Assembly: GCA_964622685.1 (NCBI GenBank)
Contig: CAZUUU010000001.1
Span: 1 to 64,000, forward strand
Origin: Methylibium sp964622685
Lineage (GTDB): Bacteria > Pseudomonadota > Gammaproteobacteria > Burkholderiales > Burkholderiaceae_C
Reading direction: 5' to 3'
Length of the DNA stretch: 64,000 nt
The translations under genes and the position numbers were made by a program. Of the stretch, positions 8,521 to 17,228 are shown piece by piece. Within the stretch, counting starts at the first letter, position 1. Every line of letters begins with the position of its first letter. The notes beneath the pieces are model-generated. The model was not told where the DNA came from and did no database searches. It worked only from the letters and a program-made list of their open reading frames with translations.

Positions 8521-10356
8521 ATGAGCACCCCCCTCCCGACCGCCCCGGGCGCCTTCGAGCGCGCCACCTCTCCCTCCGGCCAGCGCTGGGCCTGGCTGCC
8601 CGCCATCGGCTCCTGGCAGTACTACCTGATGCTGGCCGCGCTGGGCATCTTCGTGCTCGGCCCGCTGGGCGGCGTGACGGCCTCGTACATGAACTTCTCG
8701 ATCGGCTTCTTCGTCGGCGGGCAGGTCGTGGCCGGCATCCTGGGATCGACGGTGACGCTGGGCTACGGCCCGGAGGGCAAGCACGGCGCCAACTACATGC
8801 AGACCGCTGCGGCCTCGGTGGCCGGCATGTCCGGCATGGGCGTGCTGATCCAGGCCATGGTGTGGATGGGCCTGCCGCAGCCGCCGGCCTGGCAGCTGAT
8901 GCTGTTCATGGGCTCGATCGGCATGTTCGGCGCCGGCGTCGGCATGCTGTACACGCCGATCCTGGTCGACCGCTTGCAGCTGACCTTCCCGTCCGGCTTC
9001 GCGGTCGCCAACATCCTGCGCGCGCTGACCGACCCGACGCTGCTGAAGCGCTCGGTCGCGCGCCTCGGCGGCGGCATCGCGCTCGGCATCACCGGCGGCC
9101 TGGCCTCGGCCAAGGTGGCGGCGCTGGGCGTGATCGAGCTGTCGACCTCGACCTTGGGCGCCGGCATGCTGGTCGGTGCGCGCATCGGCATCGCGGCGCT
9201 GGTGGCGGGCCTGACGGGCTCGATGCTGATCCCGACCTTCGTCGACATCGGCTGGCTGCAGCCCGACGAGCCCTTCCGCAAGATCACCTTCCTGATCGGC
9301 CTGGGGCTGATCATGGGCGCCGCCATCCTCGACATCGGCGAACTGCTGATCGAGGCCTGGCGGCGCTGGCAGTCGCCGCCGGCCGCGTCCGCCGAGCCCG
9401 AGCCCGCCTGGAAGCGCATGAACTACCCGCGCCTCGTCGCCTGGATCGTGTTCTGGGGCACGATGGTGGTGGTGCTGGGCGCGACCATCCTGCACCAGCC
9501 GGTCGGCTTCCTGGTGCTGGCGGTGCTGCTGGTGCTGGTGTTCTCGCTGATCGTCGGCATCTCGCTGGGCATCAGCGACTCGGCGCCGATCTCGGCCGCC
9601 TTCGTCGCCGCGATCGTGCTGATGGCCGCGCTGGGCCTGAAGGACCCGACCGTCGGCCTGATGGCCGGCGGCATCCTGCTGGTGGCCTGCAGCGTCGGCA
9701 GCGACATGCAGCAGGACCGCTCGACCGGCTGGCGGCTCGGCACGCCGCGCACGCTGCAGTTCCGCTTCCAGGTGCTGGGCCTGGTGGTCGGTGCGGTGCT
9801 GACCGTCGGCTTCGCCAAGCTCTTCATGAGCGCCTACCCGGTGCTGGCGCTCGACCAGACGGTGATGAAGGCCGGCGAGGCGCCGGCGCAATGGCAGTCG
9901 GCCATGACCTACAAGTTCGTCGGCGCGCTGCGCAGCCTGACCGACGACAAGCCCTTCCAGCGCCACGCGATCGTGCTCGGCATCGCGCTCGGCCTGGCGG
10001 TGCAGATCCTGCGGCGCTGGCTGTTCTCGACCGCGGCCTACCAGCGCTTCAAGACCAGCGGCAAGGTCGGGGGCGCGAGCGACTTCGTCATCGACGCGGT
10101 CGTGCTGCCCTCGCCCTACGCCTATTCCTTCGGCACCTTCTTCGGCATCGCCACCTCGGCCTGGCTGGCGATCGGCGGCGTGATCAGCAGCAGCGCCAAC
10201 TGGCTGCAGGGCCGCAAGCCGCGCCGGCCGTCCGAGCAGGCACTGCCCAGCGACATGAGCACGACCTCGCTGCTCGGCGGCGGCCTGATCGCCGGCGACG
10301 CGCTGGCGGCGCTGGGCCTGGGCGTCGTCGGCCTGCTGGCGACCGTGATCGCCTGA
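8521..10356 (+). CDS. OPT family oligopeptide transporter
   Basis: A 611-residue integral membrane protein with around 14-16 hydrophobic segments. It matches the bacterial OPT/YSL family, proton-coupled importers of small peptides or metal chelates. Characteristic stretches are the N-terminal GQVVAGILGSTVTLGYGPEG, PSGFAVANILRALTD in the first half, and SDMQQDRSTGWRLGT in the second half. The length fits prokaryotic members. It stands alone, with a divergent binding protein upstream and a convergent HDOD gene eight bases downstream. The substrate cannot be told from sequence. Confidence 0.92.
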   Translation: MSTPLPTAPGAFERATSPSGQRWAWLPAIGSWQYYLMLAALGIFVLGPLGGVTASYMNFSIGFFVGGQVVAGILGSTVTLGYGPEGKHGANYMQTAAASVAGMSGMGVLIQAMVWMGLPQPPAWQLMLFMGSIGMFGAGVGMLYTPILVDRLQLTFPSGFAVANILRALTDPTLLKRSVARLGGGIALGITGGLASAKVAALGVIELSTSTLGAGMLVGARIGIAALVAGLTGSMLIPTFVDIGWLQPDEPFRKITFLIGLGLIMGAAILDIGELLIEAWRRWQSPPAASAEPEPAWKRMNYPRLVAWIVFWGTMVVVLGATILHQPVGFLVLAVLLVLVFSLIVGISLGISDSAPISAAFVAAIVLMAALGLKDPTVGLMAGGILLVACSVGSDMQQDRSTGWRLGTPRTLQFRFQVLGLVVGAVLTVGFAKLFMSAYPVLALDQTVMKAGEAPAQWQSAMTYKFVGALRSLTDDKPFQRHAIVLGIALGLAVQILRRWLFSTAAYQRFKTSGKVGGASDFVIDAVVLPSPYAYSFGTFFGIATSAWLAIGGVISSSANWLQGRKPRRPSEQALPSDMSTTSLLGGGLIAGDALAALGLGVVGLLATVIA

Positions 10357-10363
10357 GCGCGGC

Positions 10364-11236
10364 CTAGGACGAGTCGCCGAGGCGCGACACGCTGGCCACG
10401 ACGGCCTCGTGCAGCAGCGCGGCGTCGAGCCCGGCCGTCGCGCCGAGCGCCGCGCACAGGCGGGCCAGGGCCGCGTCGCTGCTGCCGTCGAGCGCCGCAT
10501 CGACCACCGCGCCCAGCACCAGCAGGCGCTGCACCGACAGCGATTCGGTGAGCCAGGGCGCAGACATCTCGTCGCCGGCGTCGCGGTCGGCGCCGTGGCC
10601 GGTGTCGGCCACCGCCAGGCTGCGCAGCACCGCCGGACGCAGCCGCACGCTGGCGGCGACGTCCCCGGCCAGGCCCCAGGCCTGGCACAGCGCGGCACCC
10701 AGCGCGGCGTGCGTGGCGCCGTAGGCCGCGGACTCGGCCTGCAACTGCGCCAGCGCATCGGGCGCCAGTGTGACCAGGGCTTCGTAGGTCGGACCGTCGT
10801 GGGCGACCAGCGCGGCCTGGCCGCTTTCGGCAAACAGGCCCGCGGTGTGCGCCAGCCAGGGATCGATGTCGAGCGCCTGGGCGGCGCGGCCCATCGCGAG
10901 ACCGCGCTTGCCGGCGCGGGCCCACAGGGCGGTGAGCAGCGGGCTCGGCGGGAAGGCGCCGCGCAGGCCGATCTCGAAAGTCAGCGCCGACACCTCGCGG
11001 GTGCCCAGGTAGCGGGCCGCCTCGGGCACGGACTCGACGCGCCGCATCAGGCCGAACAGCGCCGAGTTGACGGTGCGCACGACCGCCGACGCGAGCGCCA
11101 TGTCGGTCTCGATCAGCGACGCGATGGATTGCAGGTTGGCATCCTCGTCGTGCAGCAGCAGCGAGAGTTTCACCAGGACCTGCGGGCAGGCCGGCAGGTC
11201 GATGTCGAGGTTGCGCAGGGCGGGATCGATGGCCAT
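10364..11236 (-). CDS. HDOD domain protein
   Basis: A 290-residue cytosolic protein. The N-terminal two thirds match the HDOD domain, a non-hydrolytic relative of the HD superfamily found in bacterial signalling proteins. It has the conserved LLHDEDANLQSIASLIETD, AVVRTVNSALFGL and the Leu-rich helices that follow. No EAL, GGDEF or receiver domain is attached. The start at ATG 11236 (MAIDPALRN) is preferred over the upstream in-frame TTG/GTG-type codons because it leaves a normal leader. It converges with the OPT transporter and diverges from the Old Yellow Enzyme gene. Its role is probably regulatory, but no partner is visible. Confidence 0.82.
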   Translation of the reverse strand: MAIDPALRNLDIDLPACPQVLVKLSLLLHDEDANLQSIASLIETDMALASAVVRTVNSALFGLMRRVESVPEAARYLGTREVSALTFEIGLRGAFPPSPLLTALWARAGKRGLAMGRAAQALDIDPWLAHTAGLFAESGQAALVAHDGPTYEALVTLAPDALAQLQAESAAYGATHAALGAALCQAWGLAGDVAASVRLRPAVLRSLAVADTGHGADRDAGDEMSAPWLTESLSVQRLLVLGAVVDAALDGSSDAALARLCAALGATAGLDAALLHEAVVASVSRLGDSS

Positions 11237-11338
11237 GCCGGATGCTAGGAGCAAGCACGGAACGAGAGAACTTGCAGCAGCGCGCCTTTGACCTTGCTTT
11301 TAGAGTGACCGGAACGCTTTCGTGAAGGAGTTGCGCTC

Positions 11339-12427
11339 ATGCCGTCCACGCCCAGCCTGTTCGATCCCGTCCGCCTCGGCGACATTGCCCTGGCCAACCG
11401 CGTGGCGATGGCCCCGCTGACGCGCAACCGCGCGGCGCCGGGCCGCGTGCCCTCGCCGCTGGCGGTGGAGTACTACGCGCAGCGCGCCAATGCCGGCCTG
11501 ATCGTCACCGAGGCGACGCAGATCTCGCCGCTGGGCCAGGGCTACCTGGACACGCCCGGCATCTACAGCCGCGAGCAGGTCGAGGGCTGGAAGCCCGTCA
11601 CCCGCGCCGTCCACGAGCGCGGCGGCAAGATCGTCGTGCAGCTGTGGCACGTCGGCCGCATCTCGCACGTCTCGCTGCTGCCCGAGGGCGAGGTGCCGGT
11701 GGCGCCGTCGGCGATCCGCGCCAGATCCAAGACCTTCACCGCCAAAGGCTTCGAGGACGTCTCGGCGCCGCGCGCGCTGGCGCTCGACGAGCTGCCGGGC
11801 ATCGTCGAGCAGTACCGCGTCGCCGCGCGCCACGCCATCGAGGCCGGCTTCGACGGCGTCGAGGTGCACGGCGCCAACGGCTACCTGCTCGACCAGTTCC
11901 TGCGCGACGGCATGAACCAGCGCACCGACGCCTACGGCGGATCGATCGAGAACCGCGCGCGCCTGCTGCTCGAGGTGATGACGGCGATCACGCGCGAGAT
12001 CGGCCCCGGCCGCACCGGCCTGCGGCTGTCGCCGGTGACGCCCGCCAACGACGCGGCCGACTCGAACCCGCAAGCGCTGTTCAACCACGTGGCCGAGCAA
12101 CTGGCGCCGCTGAAGCTGGCCTTCCTGCACGTGATCGAGGGCTCGACCGGCGGACCGCGCGACATCGCCCCCTTCGACTACGCGGCGCTGCGCGAGCGCG
12201 TGAAGGCGCCGTGGATGGTCAACAACGGCTACGACCGGCAGATGGCGCTGGACGCCGTGGCCTCGGGGGCGGCCGACGTCGTGGCCTTCGGCCGGCCCTA
12301 CATCAGCAACCCGGACCTCGTCGAGCGCCTGAAGCGCGGCGCGCCGTTCGCACCGCTGGACCGCGACACGCTCTACGGCGGCGGGGCCCAGGGCTATACC
12401 GACTACCCGGCGCTGGAAGCCGCCTGA
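11339..12427 (+). CDS. Old Yellow Enzyme family alkene reductase (NemA-like)
   Basis: A 362-residue FMN enzyme of the OYE family, reducing activated C=C bonds, nitro compounds or nitrate esters with NAD(P)H. The N-terminal FDPVRLGDIALANRVAMAPLTRNRA and the YYAQRANAGLIVTEATQIS segment bind FMN. The substrate-binding His/Asn pair is in VEVHGANGYLLDQF, followed by the signature DAYGGSIENRARLLLEV. The phosphate-binding end has VVAFGRPYISNPDL. A GAAGGAG ribosome-binding site lies nine bases before the ATG. The tautomerase gene begins 23 bp downstream and is probably co-transcribed, suggesting a small operon for handling electrophilic carbonyl compounds. Confidence 0.94.
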   Translation: MPSTPSLFDPVRLGDIALANRVAMAPLTRNRAAPGRVPSPLAVEYYAQRANAGLIVTEATQISPLGQGYLDTPGIYSREQVEGWKPVTRAVHERGGKIVVQLWHVGRISHVSLLPEGEVPVAPSAIRARSKTFTAKGFEDVSAPRALALDELPGIVEQYRVAARHAIEAGFDGVEVHGANGYLLDQFLRDGMNQRTDAYGGSIENRARLLLEVMTAITREIGPGRTGLRLSPVTPANDAADSNPQALFNHVAEQLAPLKLAFLHVIEGSTGGPRDIAPFDYAALRERVKAPWMVNNGYDRQMALDAVASGAADVVAFGRPYISNPDLVERLKRGAPFAPLDRDTLYGGGAQGYTDYPALEAA

Positions 12428-12449
12428 TCTTCACGTCGAAGGAGACGCC

Positions 12450-12830
12450 ATGCCCCTCGTCACACTGACCGTCCGCAAGCCCCAGAGCGCCGCCTTCAAG
12501 GCCGGCGTGCTCGACGCCGTGCATGCCGCGCTGGTCGCGTCCGGCGTGCCGGAGACCGACAAGTTCCAGCGCGTGCTGGAACTCGACGCCGCCGACTTCC
12601 GCGTCGACCCCAGCTATCCCGACGCCGCGTCGCCGCGCAGCCAGGACTTCGTGCTGATCGAGGTGCTGTGGTCGGTCGGCCGCAGCGTCAAGGTCAAGAG
12701 GAAGCTGCTCGAGGACCTGATGGGCCGCCTGAAGGCCCAGGGCCTGGACCCCGAGCACGTGATGGTGGTCTTCAAGGAGACGACCTGGGAGAACTGGTCC
12801 TTCGCCGGCGGGCGGCTGATCCACACCTGA
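12450..12830 (+). CDS. Tautomerase family protein
   Basis: A 126-residue protein of the tautomerase (4-OT/MIF-like) superfamily. It begins Met-Pro; after removal of Met the N-terminal proline is the catalytic base of this superfamily. The beta-alpha-beta pattern (PLVTLTVRKPQ; then a helix AAFKAGVLDAVHAAL) and the second half-repeat with LIEVLWSVGRSVKVKRKLLEDL fit the longer subgroup with two fused half-domains. A GAAGGAG ribosome-binding site precedes the start. It probably interconverts keto and enol forms or dehydrates small carboxylic compounds. The Old Yellow Enzyme neighbour would fit a shared detoxification or catabolic job, which is inference. Confidence 0.85.
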   Translation: MPLVTLTVRKPQSAAFKAGVLDAVHAALVASGVPETDKFQRVLELDAADFRVDPSYPDAASPRSQDFVLIEVLWSVGRSVKVKRKLLEDLMGRLKAQGLDPEHVMVVFKETTWENWSFAGGRLIHT

Positions 12831-12972
12831 AGGCTTCTGCCTGCACGCCGCCGTGCGCTGCGGCGCCGGACATCGGGAAACCGGCGGGTGCGGCAGCAGT
12901 CATGGTGAAACGCCAGGTGGCAGCAATCGGCTCCACCCATTCTGCGTGCGATGACCTCCGGCTCGGAGGCTG

Positions 12973-13974
12973 TCAGGCGCCGGCCGGCATCACCGGCCGC
13001 GCGCGCGCCAGCGCCCAGCTGCGGTACGCACTCGGGCTCATGCCCGCAAAGCGCGTGAACGCGCGGCGAAAGCTGCCTTCGTCCTCGTAGCCACACTGTT
13101 CGGCCACCCGCTTGATGCTGCTGCCCTGGCCATCCAGCAGCGCCAGCGCCATCTCCAGCTTCAGCCTGGTGATGAAGGCCTTGGGGGACTCGCCGGCCAG
13201 CGCCTTCAGGCGTCGGTGCAGCGTGCGCTCGCTGATCGACAGTTCATGCGCCAGGCTGCCCGCGCCGATGCCGGCCGGCGCCCGGCGCACCGCCTGTTCG
13301 GCGCGCTGCAGCAGCGGGTCACGCTCGCTCAGGTAACGCCGCGGCGCGTAGACCGCCTGGGTCAGCGGCGTGTTGTCGATGACGGCGAAGTCCGCCACCG
13401 ACTTGGCCACGGCCGGGCCGGCCAGCCGCGAGATGGTGTGCAGCGCAAGGTCCACCCACGACATCGGCCCGCCGGCACTGACGACACGGTCGGTCTCGAG
13501 CAGCGCCGAGCCCCACACCGCGTCGGCCCTGGGGTAGCGGCTCTTCAGCGCCTCGTGCAGCCACCAGGTGGTGGTGCAGCGGCGCTGGTCGAGCAGGCCC
13601 GCTTCGCCGAGCACGAAGACCCCGGCGCACGAACCACCGATCAGGCAACCGTGCGCATGCCTGCGGCGCAGCCAGTCGCCGGCGCGGCGCATGGCGTCGG
13701 TGCGCGGCGGCAGCCCGTCGGCGCCCGGCACCAGGCCCGGGACCAGCACCGCGTCGCAGTCATCGATGTCCAGCACGCTGGCATCCACCGGCTGCAGGCG
13801 GCCGCGGCCGTCCCGCAGCGCGCGCCCGTTGATGCTGGCGGTGATCACGTCCCAGGCAAGGGGGAGCGCCGCCGCCGAGCCGGGCGCGGCGCGGCCGGCG
13901 AGCCAGAAGATGTCCGACAGCCCGACGATGCCCGACGGCAGACAACCTTCGAAGCCCAGCACAACGATTCTCAT
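12973..13974 (-). CDS. AraC-family regulator of the GlxA type
   Basis: A 333-residue transcription regulator. The N-terminal part (about 1-190) is a DJ-1/PfpI-like domain (VLGFEGCLPSGIVGLSDIF; cysteine in the nucleophile elbow GGSCAGVFVLG). The C-terminal 100 residues hold two helix-turn-helix motifs of the AraC family (ELSISERTLHRRLKALAGES; IKRVAEQCGYEDEGSFRRAF). It is divergent from the dienelactone hydrolase gene with 93 bp between starts, so it most likely regulates that gene. A 16-bp palindrome at 14038-14053 lies in the gap. The ATG at 13974 is used because the domain begins immediately. Confidence 0.9.
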   Translation of the reverse strand: MRIVVLGFEGCLPSGIVGLSDIFWLAGRAAPGSAAALPLAWDVITASINGRALRDGRGRLQPVDASVLDIDDCDAVLVPGLVPGADGLPPRTDAMRRAGDWLRRRHAHGCLIGGSCAGVFVLGEAGLLDQRRCTTTWWLHEALKSRYPRADAVWGSALLETDRVVSAGGPMSWVDLALHTISRLAGPAVAKSVADFAVIDNTPLTQAVYAPRRYLSERDPLLQRAEQAVRRAPAGIGAGSLAHELSISERTLHRRLKALAGESPKAFITRLKLEMALALLDGQGSSIKRVAEQCGYEDEGSFRRAFTRFAGMSPSAYRSWALARARPVMPAGA

Positions 13975-14037
13975 GATGGCGGATTTTGCCTGTTCGTTGT
14001 CCTTGCGGCCATCTGGCCGACGGCCCGGCCGCTGCCG

Positions 14038-14053
14038 AGACTCCTGGGAGTCT
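14038..14053. promoter_or_regulatory. Palindrome in divergent regulator/hydrolase promoter region
   Basis: AGACTCC and GGAGTCT are perfect inverted repeats separated by TG. The site ends 14 bases before the ATG of the dienelactone hydrolase. It could be a regulator site or a small hairpin covering the ribosome-binding region; AraC proteins usually prefer direct repeats, so the regulator assignment is weak. Confidence 0.4.
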
Positions 14054-14067
14054 TCCAAAGGGTAACC

Positions 14068-14967
14068 ATGAAACTCGCCGACTACGGATTGAAGCCGATC
14101 GATTTCCAGAACCCCGCGCCCGCTGCCGAGCCGCGCGCAGGCGTCTCGCGCCGCGGCTTTGCCGTCACGTCGCTGGCCAGCGGCTTTGCCGTGGCCTCGC
14201 ACCCGGTGCTGGCGCAAGCCATCACCACCGACACCAAGGGCCTCGTGGTGGCCGAGGTGCAGGTGAAGGTCGGCGACGGGCAGGTCCCGGCTTACGTGGC
14301 GCGCCCGAGCAAGGCCGGCCGCCACCCGACGATGCTGGTGGTGCAGGAGATCTTCGGCGTGCACGAACACATCAAGGACATGTGCCGCCGCTACGCCAAG
14401 ATGGGCTACTACGCCATCGCGCCCGAGCTGTTTGCGCGCCAGGGTGATGTGTCGAAGATGACCGACATCCCGACCATCCTGTCGCAGGTGGTCTCCAAGG
14501 TGCCCGACGCGCAGGTGTGTGCCGACCTCGATGCCGCGCTCGCCTTTGCCAAGGCCAGCGGACACGCCGATACCGGCCGGCTCGGGCTGGTGGGCTACTG
14601 CTGGGGCGGGCGCACCGCGTGGGTGTACGCGCGCCATAACCCGAAGCTCAAGGCCGCGGTTGCCTACTACGGGCTGCTCGAAGGCTTGAAGGCGCCCGAG
14701 TTGCGCCCGCTGGACCCGATCGACTTCGGCGACGCGCTGAAGGTGCCGGTGCTCGGGCTCTACTCGGGCATCGACGCTTTCGTCAAGCAGGAGACCATCG
14801 CCAAGATGCGCGGGCTGATCGCCAAGAGCGGCAGCGGGTCGGAGATCGTCGTGTTTCCGAACGTCGACCACGGCTTCAATGCCGACTACCGTCCGAGCTA
14901 CGACAAGGCTGCGGCCACCTACGCGCAGAAGCTGGCCAGCGACTGGTTCAAGAAGCACGGGGTTTGA
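14068..14967 (+). CDS. Dienelactone hydrolase family protein, Tat-exported
   Basis: A 299-residue alpha/beta hydrolase. A twin-arginine signal (SRRGFAVTSLASGFAVAS, about residues 27-50) points to folded export to the periplasm. The catalytic domain has the dienelactone hydrolase features: VVQEIFGVHEHIKDMCRRYA near the start, the nucleophile Cys in GYCWGGR, the Asp in LYSGIDAFV and the His in VDHGFNADYRPSYD. Family members open dienelactones or related lactones in aromatic breakdown; many exported paralogs have unknown substrates. The gene is divergent from a GlxA-type AraC regulator that probably controls it. Confidence 0.92.
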   Translation: MKLADYGLKPIDFQNPAPAAEPRAGVSRRGFAVTSLASGFAVASHPVLAQAITTDTKGLVVAEVQVKVGDGQVPAYVARPSKAGRHPTMLVVQEIFGVHEHIKDMCRRYAKMGYYAIAPELFARQGDVSKMTDIPTILSQVVSKVPDAQVCADLDAALAFAKASGHADTGRLGLVGYCWGGRTAWVYARHNPKLKAAVAYYGLLEGLKAPELRPLDPIDFGDALKVPVLGLYSGIDAFVKQETIAKMRGLIAKSGSGSEIVVFPNVDHGFNADYRPSYDKAAATYAQKLASDWFKKHGV

Positions 14968-15001
14968 TCGGCGGCCGAGTGCCGCCGGGCCAACCGACCC
15001 C

Positions 15002-16009
15002 TCAGTCGACCTTCGCGCCCGACACCTTCACCACCTGCGCCCACTTCTTCGTTTCGCTGTCGATCAGCTTCGCGAACTCGGCGCTGGTGTTGCCGCTGGG
15101 GATCGCGCCCTGCGACAGCAGGCGCTCCTTCAGCGCCGGCGCGCCCAGCGCCTTGGCGGTCTCCTGCTGCAGCCGCGTGACGATGTCCATCGGCGTGCCG
15201 GCCGGCGCCAGCAGGCCGAACCACGAGCTGGCCTCGTAGCCCTTGACCGGCCCGGCCTCGGCGATGGTCGGCAGGTCGGGCAACGCCTGCGAGCGCTCGG
15301 CGCTGGTCACGGCCAGGGCCTTGAGCTTGCCGGCCCGGATCTGCGGCATCGCCGAGGGCAGGTTGTCGAACATCAGGTCCATCGTGCCGCCGATCAGGTC
15401 CAGCAGCGCCGGGCCCGAGCCGCGGTAGGGGAAATGGAGCATGAAGCTGCCGGTCATGCTCTTGAACAGCTCGCCGCTCAGGTGGATCGAGGTGCCGTTG
15501 CCGCTGGAGGCCATGTTGAGCTTGCCCGGGTTGGCCTTGGCGTACTTGATGAGATCGGGCACGCCCTTGATGCCGAACTGGTCGGCCTTGGCCGGGTTCA
15601 TCACCAGCACGTTGGGCACTGCGGCGACCAGCGACACCGGCACGAAGTCCTTGATCGGGTCGTAGGGCAGCTTGGGGTAGAGCGCGGCGTTGATGCCGTG
15701 CGTGCCGACCGTGCCCATCAGCAGCGTGTAGCCGTCGCCGGCGCTGCGCGCGACCTCGGCCGCGCCGACGTTGCCGCCGGCCCCGGGCTTGTTGTCGACC
15801 ACGAAGGCCTGGCCGAAGGCCTTCTGCAGCTCGGGCGCGAGCGCGCGCGCGAGGATGTCGGTGGTGCCGCCGGCCGCGAAGGGCACGACGATGCGCACCG
15901 GCTTGGCCGGCCAGGCCTGTCCTGAGCTTGTCGAAGTGGCGGCCTGCGCGTGCAGACCGGCAGGCGCAGCGGCGAGCAGGGCGAGGACGGAGCGGCGCTG
16001 GACGGTCAT
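15002..16009 (-). CDS. Bug-family (tripartite tricarboxylate transporter) substrate-binding protein
   Basis: A 335-residue periplasmic binding protein. After a signal peptide (QRRSVLALLAAAPAGLHAQA) come the family motifs PVRIVVPFAAGGTTDILAR, VVDNKPGAGGNVGA and FPYRGSGPALLDLIGG. Bug proteins bind carboxylated compounds; most in this order are orphans without TctA/TctB membrane genes nearby, as here. GAGGAGAC precedes the ATG. Directly after the signal peptide the protein carries TSTSSGQAWP, encoded by a 34-bp repeat also present at the same place in the divergent neighbour gene. The two genes are divergent with 140 bp between starts. Confidence 0.92.
   Translation of the reverse strand: MTVQRRSVLALLAAAPAGLHAQAATSTSSGQAWPAKPVRIVVPFAAGGTTDILARALAPELQKAFGQAFVVDNKPGAGGNVGAAEVARSAGDGYTLLMGTVGTHGINAALYPKLPYDPIKDFVPVSLVAAVPNVLVMNPAKADQFGIKGVPDLIKYAKANPGKLNMASSGNGTSIHLSGELFKSMTGSFMLHFPYRGSGPALLDLIGGTMDLMFDNLPSAMPQIRAGKLKALAVTSAERSQALPDLPTIAEAGPVKGYEASSWFGLLAPAGTPMDIVTRLQQETAKALGAPALKERLLSQGAIPSGNTSAEFAKLIDSETKKWAQVVKVSGAKVD
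15909..15942 (-). repeat. 34-bp repeat, copy 1, inside Bug gene
   Basis: This copy is identical, in inverted orientation on the chromosome, to 16229-16262. Its core on the coding strand is TTCGACAAGCTCAGGACAGG, a sequence of the type seen as a dispersed repeat in many proteobacterial genomes. It is read in frame as TSTSSGQAW just after the signal peptide. Confidence 0.85.
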
Positions 16010-16149
16010 GATGTCTCCTCGGCGACAGGACGTGGCGGGCAGAGGATCAGTGTGCCGCACGACGGCGTCGCGACGTTCGGCGAAATCCCGATGCGTGCGC
16101 GCGGGCCGGGTGCCAAGCTCGCGGCTTCGCCAATCGCCGGGAGATCGCC

Positions 16150-17145
16150 ATGACGCAACGCCGCACCCTGCTCAAGACCCTGGCCGGCAGCGCTGCGCTC
16201 GTCGCGCTGCCCGCGCTGCGCGCGCAGACCGCCACTTCGACAAGCTCAGGACAGGCCTGGCCCGCGCAGCCGATCAAGCTGCTGGTCGCCTTCCCGGCCG
16301 GCGGGCCGACCGACATCACGATGCGCGTGCTGGCCGAGAACGCCGGCAAGCTGCTCGGCCAGACCGTGATCGTCGAGAACAAGCCCGGCGCCGGCGGCAC
16401 CCTGCCTGCGCAGCAGCTGCAGCAGAGCAAGCCCGACGGCTACACGGTGGCGCAAATCCCGCTGGGCGTGTTCCGCCTGCCCTACACGCAGAAGATCACC
16501 TGGGATCCGCTCAAGGACCTGAGCTACATCATCGGCATCACCGGCTATGCCTTCGGCGTGGTCGTGCCGGCCGAATCGCCGATCAAGAGCTGGGCCGACT
16601 TCGTCGCCTACGCGAAGGCCAATCCGGGCCAGCTGAGCTACGGCTCGACCGGCATCCTGACGAGCCCGCACCTGACGATGGAGGAGATCGCGCTCAAGCT
16701 CGGCATCACGCTGAACCACATCCCGTACAAGGGCAGCGCCGACCTGATGCAGTCCATCCTGGGCGGGCAGATCATGGCCGCGGCCGACTCGACCGGCTTC
16801 GCGCCGCACGTCGCGGCCGGCAAGCTGCGCGTGCTCAACACCTGGGGCGAGCAGCGCCTCGCCAAGTTCCCCGACGTGCCGACGCTCAAGGACCTGGGCC
16901 TGGGCATCGTGCAGGCCTCGCCCTACGGCCTGGGCGGACCGAAGGGCATGGACGCGGGGCTGGTGCTGCGGCTGCACGATGCCTTCAAGCAGGCGATGGA
17001 GATGCCCAACCACGTCGAGGCGCTGGCCAAGTACGACCAGGCGCTGATGTACATGAGCCCGGCCACCTACGCGAAGTTCGCCGCCGAGACCTCGGCACGC
17101 GAAAAGGCCGTGGTCGAGCGCCTCGGGCTGGCCAGGCCGGCCTGA
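16150..17145 (+). CDS. Bug-family (tripartite tricarboxylate transporter) substrate-binding protein
   Basis: A 331-residue periplasmic binding protein paralogous to the divergent gene beside it. The signal peptide (QRRTLLKTLAGSAALVALPALRAQ) is followed by TATSTSSGQAWPAQP, which includes the shared 34-bp repeat. Family motifs are PIKLLVAFPAGGPTDITMR, VIVENKPGAGGTLPAQQL and IPYKGSADLMQSILGG. The ligand-binding residues differ from the neighbour, so they probably bind different acids. No membrane partner gene is near. The start at 16150 directly follows GGGAGATCGCC. Confidence 0.92.
   Translation: MTQRRTLLKTLAGSAALVALPALRAQTATSTSSGQAWPAQPIKLLVAFPAGGPTDITMRVLAENAGKLLGQTVIVENKPGAGGTLPAQQLQQSKPDGYTVAQIPLGVFRLPYTQKITWDPLKDLSYIIGITGYAFGVVVPAESPIKSWADFVAYAKANPGQLSYGSTGILTSPHLTMEEIALKLGITLNHIPYKGSADLMQSILGGQIMAAADSTGFAPHVAAGKLRVLNTWGEQRLAKFPDVPTLKDLGLGIVQASPYGLGGPKGMDAGLVLRLHDAFKQAMEMPNHVEALAKYDQALMYMSPATYAKFAAETSAREKAVVERLGLARPA
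16229..16262 (+). repeat. 34-bp repeat, copy 2, inside Bug gene
   Basis: A perfect 34-bp match to the reverse complement of 15909-15942, and in the same orientation relative to its gene. It is translated in frame just downstream of the signal-peptide cleavage region. Identity drops immediately outside this core and a short flanking stretch. Confidence 0.85.
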
Positions 17146-17228
17146 CGGCAGCGCGGCACACCCCCGGTGGCAGGGGCACGCCGGCGGCGCTGGCTTAGCA
17201 TCGGCGGCAGCCGCTGCCGCTTGCCGCC

